64,000 bases of DNA. Origin: [Mycobacterium] nativiensis. GTDB lineage: Bacteria; Actinomycetota; Actinomycetes; Mycobacteriales; Mycobacteriaceae. Location: assembly GCF_020172685.1 (NCBI RefSeq), contig NZ_CP083986.1, positions 644,956 to 708,955 on the forward strand. The letters run 5' to 3'. Under the pieces are notes generated by a model. That model was not told the DNA's origin. It ran no database searches and saw only the letters and a list, made by a program, of their open reading frames with translations. A program made the translations under genes and the position numbers. This document shows positions 57,685-64,000 of this stretch, piece by piece. How positions within the stretch are numbered: the first letter of the stretch is position 1; each line of letters opens with the position of its first letter.

Positions 57685-58193
57685 GGTTGCCGCATTACCG
57701 GTCGCTGAAACCGCTGCTGGACAGGGTGGTGCACGGCGAGGGCGCTGTACCGCGGGATTCGCTGGCCGGAAGGTTGCTGCGCTGGGCGCGGATGGGCGTG
57801 CTGATCCTGGTGGCCGTGGTGACGCTGCAGTCGGTGCTGCTGGTCGCCGGGGCCTGGCGCAACGACATCGCCATCGAGCGCGACATGGGGGTGGCCGCCG
57901 CCGAGGTCCTCAACGCCGGTTTCCGGCGCTCCACCATCGAGTTCGTCACCCCCGAACGGATCACCTACCGCCCCGAGCTCGGGGTGCTCTACCCGTCCGA
58001 ATTGGCAACCGGGATGCGCATTTACGTCGAATACGACAAGTCGGACCCCGACCTGGTGCGGGTGCAGCACCGCACCGCGGTGTTGGCGGTCATACCGGCC
58101 GGGTCGGTCGTGGTGGTGGCCTGGCTGGTCGGTATCGCGGCGCTGGCCGGTTTGGCCCTGATCGAACGACGGTGGGGTAGCCGCGGTACCTGA
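57681..58193 (+). CDS. DUF3592-type membrane protein downstream of menD
   Basis: A 170-residue protein with two helices (about 36-58 and 135-160) enclosing an extracytoplasmic beta-rich domain ([26 protein letters not shown] ... VYVEYD-like). Such DUF3592 proteins follow menD in mycobacteria (Rv0556 position). GTG in the GTGA overlap with menD. Function unknown. Confidence 0.82.
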   Translation: MRLPHYRSLKPLLDRVVHGEGAVPRDSLAGRLLRWARMGVLILVAVVTLQSVLLVAGAWRNDIAIERDMGVAAAEVLNAGFRRSTIEFVTPERITYRPELGVLYPSELATGMRIYVEYDKSDPDLVRVQHRTAVLAVIPAGSVVVVAWLVGIAALAGLALIERRWGSRGT

Positions 58194-58291
58194 CGCCATT
58201 GCCGGCGTAAAGGTCACCTGTTAGTCTGCTGTGAATTTCTTATCGTTCGGTTGGTGGCAATCGACGACCTCAATGGCGAGGAGTCCTTCTC

Positions 58292-58489
58292 ATGATCCGT
58301 CGTACCGTGGCCCTGGCCGGGGCACTTGCATTCGGAGTCGGTATCGCGACCGCGCCGGTCGCCGCTGCGGAGCCGTACTACAAGAACTGCAAAGAGGCTC
58401 GTGCAGCGGGCGCGGCGCCCATCCACGAGGGTGAGCCCGGCTATCGGTCGGGTCTGGACCGCGACGGGGACGGTATCGCCTGCGAGTAG
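58292..58489 (+). CDS. Small secreted excalibur (calcium-binding) domain protein
   Basis: A 65-residue protein: signal peptide about 1-26 (ending VAAAEP), then YYKNCKEARAAGAAPI ... GLDRDGDGIACE. The DxDxDG loop and the two cysteines are the excalibur domain of cell-surface proteins. GAGGAG precedes the ATG. It probably binds calcium outside the cell. Confidence 0.85.
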   Translation: MIRRTVALAGALAFGVGIATAPVAAAEPYYKNCKEARAAGAAPIHEGEPGYRSGLDRDGDGIACE

Positions 58490-58496
58490 GGCGTCG

Positions 58497-59135
58497 TCAG
58501 CTGCCCGCGACCAGCCGATCCAGCCAGCCGGCCTCGCCGGTGTCCACCACCGTCTTGGTGGTGACGTCGTAAACCGTTGGGGTGCCCGGCTTCTCCGGGT
58601 TGGCCGCCAACAGCTGGACGCGGTTGTAGGCGTTCATCGAGGTGGTGTCGACGGCCGGCTGCCCAGCGGCGATCCGGTCCACCACATGCGCGGGCAGCCC
58701 GCTTTCGCGGGCGGTGGTGGCGATGTCCTCGACGCTCGGCGCGCCGCCCTTGCGGTACAGCTCGACGACGAACTGCTGGTAGGTCGCGGCCGTGGTGGCC
58801 GGATCGGCCGCCGCCATCAGGGCGTTGCCGACCCGGGCGGAGACGTCGTTGCCCCGGCGGGCGTCCAGAAACGTCATCCACCGGTAGGTGACCGTGACGT
58901 CCCCGGCGGCCAGGTGCCGGCCCAGGTCGTCGCCGGAGGCCGATTCGAACTTGGCGCATTCGGGGCACTGCGGGTCGCAGAAGAACTCCAGCTGCACCGG
59001 GGCGGACGATGAACCGGCCAGCACCCCGAAGTGGTCGGGGCTGAGCGCGGTACCCGGTGGGTCCGCCGCCGCCGGGCCTGCCAAAGCGCCGCCGACTATC
59101 ACCAGTGTTGCCAATGTTCCCAGCCAAGACCGCAT
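58497..59135 (-). CDS. Secreted DsbA-like thioredoxin-fold oxidoreductase
   Basis: A 212-residue exported protein. Signal peptide about 1-25 (ending PAAADP). Active site [14 protein letters not shown] (CxxC preceded by another Cys), a helical insertion, and cis-proline GTPTVYD. Likely oxidises or isomerises disulfides in the envelope. ATG at 59135. Divergent from menG with about 35 bases between the starts. Confidence 0.83.
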   Translation of the reverse strand: MRSWLGTLATLVIVGGALAGPAAADPPGTALSPDHFGVLAGSSSAPVQLEFFCDPQCPECAKFESASGDDLGRHLAAGDVTVTYRWMTFLDARRGNDVSARVGNALMAAADPATTAATYQQFVVELYRKGGAPSVEDIATTARESGLPAHVVDRIAAGQPAVDTTSMNAYNRVQLLAANPEKPGTPTVYDVTTKTVVDTGEAGWLDRLVAGS

Positions 59136-59171
59136 GCGGCCAACCCTATCGGCCCGGGTAGCGTCGACACC

Positions 59172-59864
59172 GTGAGCCGCGCCAGCCTGGACAAAGACCC
59201 CCGTGCGGTGGCATCGATGTTCGACGGAGTCGCGCGCCGCTACGACATCACCAACACGGTGCTGTCGCTGGGGCGCGACCGCTCCTGGCGTCGTGCCACC
59301 CGCAAAACACTCGGGTTGCAGCCCGGGGAGAAGGTGCTGGACCTGGCCGCCGGCACCGCGGTGTCCACCGTCGAGCTCGCAAAATCCGGTGCCTGGTGTG
59401 TGGCGGCGGACTTCTCGGTCGGCATGCTGGCCGCCGGCCGTGACCGCGACGTGCCCAAGGTCGCCGGCGACGCCACCAAGCTGCCCTTCGACGACGGGGT
59501 GTTCGACGCGGTCACGATCAGCTTCGGGCTGCGCAACGTCGTCGACCATGCGGCGGGTCTGCGCGAGATGGCCCGGGTGACTCGGCCTGGCGGGCGGCTG
59601 GTGGTCTGCGAGTTCTCCACACCGACGCTGCCGGTGTTCGCCACCGCCTACAAGGAGTACCTGATGCGGGCGCTGCCGGCGGTGGCCCGTGCGGTGTCGT
59701 CCAACCCGGAGGCCTACGTCTACCTCGCCGAGTCGATCCGCGCCTGGCCGGATCAGGCGGCGCTGGCCGAGCAGATCACCTCGTCGGGCTGGTCGCAGGT
59801 GAGCTGGCGCAACCTCACCGGCGGCATCGTCGCGCTACACACCGGCTACAAGCCGCTGGACTGA
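59172..59864 (+). CDS. menG: Demethylmenaquinone methyltransferase
   Basis: SAM-dependent enzyme making menaquinone from demethylmenaquinone. 230 residues from GTG 59172. UbiE signatures: [42 protein letters not shown] and [24 protein letters not shown]. The 3' end overlaps the convergent DoxX-like gene by 30 bases. Confidence 0.95.
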   Translation: MSRASLDKDPRAVASMFDGVARRYDITNTVLSLGRDRSWRRATRKTLGLQPGEKVLDLAAGTAVSTVELAKSGAWCVAADFSVGMLAAGRDRDVPKVAGDATKLPFDDGVFDAVTISFGLRNVVDHAAGLREMARVTRPGGRLVVCEFSTPTLPVFATAYKEYLMRALPAVARAVSSNPEAYVYLAESIRAWPDQAALAEQITSSGWSQVSWRNLTGGIVALHTGYKPLD

Positions 59865-60203
59865 CAGCGCCAACACCACGCAGTTGAGGGCGAGAAAGCC
59901 TGTGGCGAACCCGAATTGAGCCGAGATGTCATGGGCGAGCACATGGGTGTACATCGCGCAGACGAAGAACAGCACCAACCCGGTCGACGCCGCCACCCCG
60001 ATGACCGGAAACCACAGCCCGGCAACAAGTCCGAGCGCGCCCAATGTCTTACACGTGCCGATCGGGAACCTCAGCCATGACTCCGGCACCCCGGCGGCCT
60101 GCATCCCGGGAAGGATCGGGGCGAACCGCAGCAGGGCGGCCACCCCGGAGAACCCGTTGAGCGCGATCGCGACCAGGGTGACGGTCAGATATGCCGGGGA
60201 CAC
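59835..60203 (-). CDS. DoxX-family membrane protein
   Basis: A 122-residue protein with four helices (about 5-25, 48-66, 70-88, 95-115) of the DoxX-like type ([20 protein letters not shown] ... [12 protein letters not shown]). GTG at 60203. It may be linked to quinone or thiol redox balance, but the substrate is unknown. Confidence 0.75.
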   Translation of the reverse strand: MSPAYLTVTLVAIALNGFSGVAALLRFAPILPGMQAAGVPESWLRFPIGTCKTLGALGLVAGLWFPVIGVAASTGLVLFFVCAMYTHVLAHDISAQFGFATGFLALNCVVLALSVQRLVAGV

Positions 60204-60210
60204 GGCGGTC

Positions 60211-60657
60211 TCAGCCGGGCAGCGCGTCGAACCGGAAGACCGGGATCCGCCCGGCCAGCGCCTCCACCTCGTCGGGCGTGCCCTCGCGGACCAGCCCGGC
60301 CCGTTTCAGGAAGCCGGCGCCGACGGGCACCTGCACCGGAAACGCCCGCAGCACCGGGCGGGCCGCCTCCGGTGACAGCTCCACGATGCGAACCCGCCGC
60401 GTCTTGCGGCCGTGGCGCAGCGTGCCCGAGCCGGCCGCCCGGGCATTGAGTGCCCAGTCGGCGTTCGGGAATCCCGCCACGGTGTAGAGCTCGCCGTCGA
60501 GGGTGAACGGTGTCATCGGTGTGCTGCGGGGCTGGCCGGACTTGCGGCCCGGCACGGTCAGCACCATCGGCGGCCCGGTCGGGATGCCCAGTTTCTGCAG
60601 GCCGATCATCAGCTTGTTGACCGGCTTCAGCCAGCGCGGCGGCTTCGGAGTGCTCAT
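60211..60657 (-). CDS. F420-dependent (Ddn/FDOR-B-like) nitroreductase-family protein
   Basis: A 148-residue member of the deazaflavin-dependent family (PPMVLTVPGRKSGQPRSTPMTPF ... GFPNADWALNARAAGSGTL). ATG at 60657 with AAGG six bases upstream; a GTG one codon earlier is possible. Third such gene in the window; members reduce quinones and other acceptors with F420H2. Confidence 0.85.
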   Translation of the reverse strand: MSTPKPPRWLKPVNKLMIGLQKLGIPTGPPMVLTVPGRKSGQPRSTPMTPFTLDGELYTVAGFPNADWALNARAAGSGTLRHGRKTRRVRIVELSPEAARPVLRAFPVQVPVGAGFLKRAGLVREGTPDEVEALAGRIPVFRFDALPG

Positions 60658-60672
60658 CACGGGCCTTGAGTC

Positions 60673-61376
<704 letters not shown>

Positions 61377-61393
61377 TGTCAATGGTCCTGACA
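61377..61393. promoter_or_regulatory. Second inverted repeat upstream of the methyltransferase gene
   Basis: TGTCA and TGACA arms with a 7-base spacer directly abut the first repeat and end 11 bases before the menJ stop codon. It may be a second operator or promoter element. Confidence 0.5.
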
Positions 61394-61403
61394 TGGCCCG
61401 GGA

Positions 61404-62636
61404 TCAGGAAAATGGGCGGCGACGGTCGATCAGCCGCGACATCCGCCCCCCGCCGCGCCAGGCGCGCGCCACCAGGTCGGCGTCCTCGTCGGTGACCAGG
61501 TTGGCCATCACCCGCACCGCCACCCGCATCAGCGCCGTCGAACGCATCGCCAGCGGGCCGGTCGCCGGAAGGAACCGGGGGAACGTCAGCAAAAGCGCCA
61601 GCCGCCGAGCCACCGAGAACCCGCGGGCGTAGCGGGTGGCCAGCAACTCCGGCCAGGCGTGCGTCAGATCGGGGCAGTCCAACATCTCGGCTGCCAGCAG
61701 TCCGGTCTCCAGGCCGTAGTCGATGCCCTCGCCGTTGAGCGGGTTGACGCAGGCCGCGGCGTCGCCGATCAGCATCCAGTTCGGCCCGGCCACCCCCGAG
61801 ACCGCGCCACCCATCGGCAGCAGTGCGCTGGCCGGAGCCCGCACCGGGCCCTCGAATCCCCATTCGTCGCGGCGCAGGTCGGCGTAGTAGGACATCAGCG
61901 GCCGCAGTGCCACGTCGGCGGGCCGCTTGACGGTGGCCAGCGCGCCGACGCCGATATTCACTTCGCCATTGCCCAGCGGGAAGATCCAGCCGTAGCCCGG
62001 CAGCACCGCACCGTCGGGGGAGCGCAGCTCCAGGTGCGAGGTCAGCCACGGCTCGCCTGAGCGCGGCGAGGCCAGGTACCCGCGGGCGGCCACCCCGTAC
62101 ACCGTCTCCTGATGCCATTGCCGGCCCAGCGCCCGGCCCAGCGTGGAGCGTGCGCCGTCGGCGACGATCAGCTGCCGGCAGGTGATCTCCGTGCCGTCGG
62201 CCAGCACCACCGAGCGCACCCGCCCGGACGAGTCGTGATGAACACCGACCGCCTTGACTCCCAATAGCATTCGCGCGCCGGACTCCTCGGCGACTTTGCG
62301 GATCCGCTCATCGAGCTCGGTGCGCGGAGCGGCGCTGCCGGTCGAAGGGAACGACGGACCGGGCCAGTCCACCTCCACCTCGCCGCCGAACCCCGCCATC
62401 CGCAGGCCCCGGTGCCTGATGTGGCTGTCCAGCCACTCGCCGAGCCCCAACAACTCGAGCTGTTCGACGGCGCGCGGCGTCAGCCCGTCACCGCAGGGTT
62501 TGTCCCGGGGGAAGGTGGCCGTGTCGACCACCAGCACGTCACGGCCCGCCCGGGCGGCCCAGGCGGCCGCCGCCGATCCCGCCGGTCCGGCGCCTACCAC
62601 CACGACATCGGCCACCGGCTCAGCGCTGAGGTTCAC
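61404..62636 (-). CDS. menJ: Menaquinone reductase (geranylgeranyl-reductase family)
   Basis: FAD enzyme that saturates one isoprene unit of menaquinone-9. 410 residues from GTG 62636. FAD loop VVVGAGPAGSAAAAWAARAG, substrate-side FPRDKPCGDGLTPRA, and the second FAD segment LIGDAAACVNPLNGEGIDYGL. Divergent from grcC1, with 21 bases between the starts, a placement that makes sense for quinone-tail metabolism. Confidence 0.94.
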   Translation of the reverse strand: MNLSAEPVADVVVVGAGPAGSAAAAWAARAGRDVLVVDTATFPRDKPCGDGLTPRAVEQLELLGLGEWLDSHIRHRGLRMAGFGGEVEVDWPGPSFPSTGSAAPRTELDERIRKVAEESGARMLLGVKAVGVHHDSSGRVRSVVLADGTEITCRQLIVADGARSTLGRALGRQWHQETVYGVAARGYLASPRSGEPWLTSHLELRSPDGAVLPGYGWIFPLGNGEVNIGVGALATVKRPADVALRPLMSYYADLRRDEWGFEGPVRAPASALLPMGGAVSGVAGPNWMLIGDAAACVNPLNGEGIDYGLETGLLAAEMLDCPDLTHAWPELLATRYARGFSVARRLALLLTFPRFLPATGPLAMRSTALMRVAVRVMANLVTDEDADLVARAWRGGGRMSRLIDRRRPFS

Positions 62637-62657
62637 GCTGACCAGTATGTTGGAGCC

Positions 62658-63674
62658 GTGAGGACACCGGCGAGTGTGGTGGCGGGGATGGACTTCGGGG
62701 GCCTGGGCGACCCGGCGTTCGCGGGCAATGTCCGCGACGGGGTGGCGCGCATCGAAGAGCTGATGGACACCGAGTTGCGCGGCGGCGACGCGTTGATGAC
62801 CGAGGCCGTCACCCACCTGTTCGACGCCGGCGGCAAACGCTTCCGCCCGTTGTTCACGGTGCTGTCCGCCCAGCTCGGGCCGGAGCCGGACGCCTGGCAG
62901 GTCACGGTGGCCGGTGCGGTGATCGAGCTGGTCCACCTGGCGACGCTGTACCACGACGACGTGATGGATGAGGCCCAGATCCGCCGTGGGACGCCCAGCG
63001 CCAACGCGCGGTGGGGCAACAACATCGCCATCCTGGCCGGCGACTACCTGTTCGCGACGGCGTCACGGCTGGTGTCGCGGTTGGGGCCCGAGGCGGTGCG
63101 GATCATCGCCGAGACCTTCGCGCAGCTGGTGACCGGGCAGATGCGGGAGACTCGCGGCGCTGCCGACGGCGTGGACTCCATCGAGCACTACCTCAAGGTG
63201 GTGTATGAGAAGACGGCCTGTCTGATCTCGGCGTCCGGCCGGTTCGGTGCGACGTTCTCCGGCGCCGACGAGGATCAGATCGAGCGCCTGGCCCGCCTGG
63301 GCGGGATCGTGGGCACCGCATTCCAGATCTCCGACGACATCATCGACATCGACAGCGAGCCCGAGGAGTCCGGCAAGGTGCCCGGCACCGATCTGCGCGA
63401 GGGCGTGCACACCCTTCCGGTGCTCTACGCGTTGCAGGAGACCGGTCCGGATGCCGATCGGCTGCGTGAGCTGCTGGTCGGTCCGGTTGAAGACGATGCG
63501 GCGGTGGCCGAGGCGCTGGAACTGCTGCGCCGGTCGCCGGGGATGGCCAAGGCCAAGAAGACGGTGGCCGACTACGCCGAGCAGGCCCGGGTGGAATTGG
63601 CGGCGCTGCCGGACTGCGTCGGCCGCGCGGCACTGGCCGGCCTGGTCGACTACACGGTCAACCGCGACGGCTGA
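62658..63674 (+). CDS. grcC1: Polyprenyl diphosphate synthase
   Basis: Trans-isoprenyl diphosphate synthase that makes the menaquinone side-chain precursor. 338 residues from GTG 62658. First aspartate-rich motif D100-D-V-M-D104 in [20 protein letters not shown], and second motif ISDDIIDID. Divergent neighbour menJ acts on the product's tail. Confidence 0.93.
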   Translation: MRTPASVVAGMDFGGLGDPAFAGNVRDGVARIEELMDTELRGGDALMTEAVTHLFDAGGKRFRPLFTVLSAQLGPEPDAWQVTVAGAVIELVHLATLYHDDVMDEAQIRRGTPSANARWGNNIAILAGDYLFATASRLVSRLGPEAVRIIAETFAQLVTGQMRETRGAADGVDSIEHYLKVVYEKTACLISASGRFGATFSGADEDQIERLARLGGIVGTAFQISDDIIDIDSEPEESGKVPGTDLREGVHTLPVLYALQETGPDADRLRELLVGPVEDDAAVAEALELLRRSPGMAKAKKTVADYAEQARVELAALPDCVGRAALAGLVDYTVNRDG

Positions 63675-63748
63675 CCGCAATCGCGGAACCCTCGCGACCC
63701 CCCTCGGCGTTTAATGAGCATGACCGCGGTTCTCCAAGGAGGAAGTCG

Positions 63749-64000
63749 ATGACCTGGCACCCGCATCGCAACACGGCGAAGACGTTCTTCCTGCTGGCAG
63801 CCATGTCGGCACTGATCGTCTTGATCGGGCGGGCGTTCGGCCCCGGCATGATGTGGGTGGCGGTGTTGTTCGCCGTGGCGATGAATGCCTACACGTACTT
63901 CAACAGCGACAAGCTCGCGTTGCGGGCGATGCAAGCCCAGCCGGTCACCGAGGTCCAGGCCCCCGAGATCTACCGGATCGTGCGGGAGCTGGCCACCTCG
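63749..64000 (+). CDS. htpX: Membrane zinc metalloprotease HtpX, N-terminal part (3' end outside window)
   Basis: The first 84 residues of a membrane M48 protease. AAGGAGGAA precedes the [22 protein letters not shown] leads into two helices (about 12-28 and 33-49), then [19 protein letters not shown] and [10 protein letters not shown], the typical HtpX opening. The HExxH site lies beyond the window. The position after grcC1 matches M. tuberculosis Rv0563. Confidence 0.9.
   Translation, partial: MTWHPHRNTAKTFFLLAAMSALIVLIGRAFGPGMMWVAVLFAVAMNAYTYFNSDKLALRAMQAQPVTEVQAPEIYRIVRELATS

Overview
The window reads as a chromosomal segment of a Mycobacterium. It is GC-rich, uses many GTG/TTG starts and has tightly overlapping genes. 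The core genes follow the order I recall for M. tuberculosis H37Rv from about Rv0509 to Rv0563 (hemA-hemC-hemD-hemB ... hemL ... ccdA-resB-ccsB ... menA-mtnP ... menE-pitA ... menB ... menC-bpoC-menD ... menG ... menJ-grcC1-htpX). PPE proteins and PGRS-type Gly/Asn repeats point to the slow-growing lineage. The PGRS repeats are carried by proteins with ordinary signal peptides, not by PE proteins, which would fit the M. terrae clade or a relative; the species cannot be fixed from sequence alone.

Layout. 1-4.8 kb: haem operon (hemA 3' part, hemC, hemD, hemB, a membrane protein). 4.8-12.7 kb (minus strand): three tandem secreted endoglycoceramidase-like GH5 proteins with PGRS-like linkers, a LysR regulator between copies, and a remnant of a further copy. 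12.8-19.2 kb: two small membrane proteins, a Cu(I) P-type ATPase with a copper-repressor-like operator, a small Asn/Pro-rich secreted protein, a Tat-type esterase and an ABC exporter pair. 19.4-27.8 kb: two PPE proteins, two secreted PGRS-like proteins, a JmjC/cupin oxygenase and two F420/Ddn-like proteins. 27.8-35.7 kb: hemL, a phosphoglycerate-mutase-like gene, the system II cytochrome c maturation operon, and a MinD/ParA-like ATPase. 35.7-48.5 kb: menA, mtnP, a cutinase, membrane proteins, a TetR regulator with twin operators, menE, pitA, a short-chain dehydrogenase and menB. 48.7-53.4 kb: accessory island between menB and menC. 53.4-64 kb: menC, bpoC-like, menD, menG, DoxX and F420-like genes, a salicylate-methyltransferase-like gene, menJ, grcC1 and the start of htpX.

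How the genes work together. Two core themes run through the window. Tetrapyrrole synthesis (hemA/C/D/B/L) feeds haem to cytochrome c maturation. Menaquinone synthesis (menD, menC, menE, menB, menA, menG, menJ, with polyprenyl synthase grcC1) is scattered over about 28 kb. Accessory genes sit between these core blocks.

Most interesting parts. (1) A WXG100-like protein, a 525-residue protein ending in a TNT-like (NAD glycohydrolase-type) domain, and an overlapping small AT-rich gene form a likely type VII toxin-immunity cassette between menB and menC. (2) A tandem array of PGRS-linked endoglycoceramidase-like enzymes has an embedded LysR gene. (3) Two accessory insertions are each bordered by a decayed second copy of a neighbouring core-gene end (menC 5' end; mtnP 3' end). 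(4) Several well-formed operators are visible: a copper box, twin TetR palindromes, an IdeR-like iron box and others.
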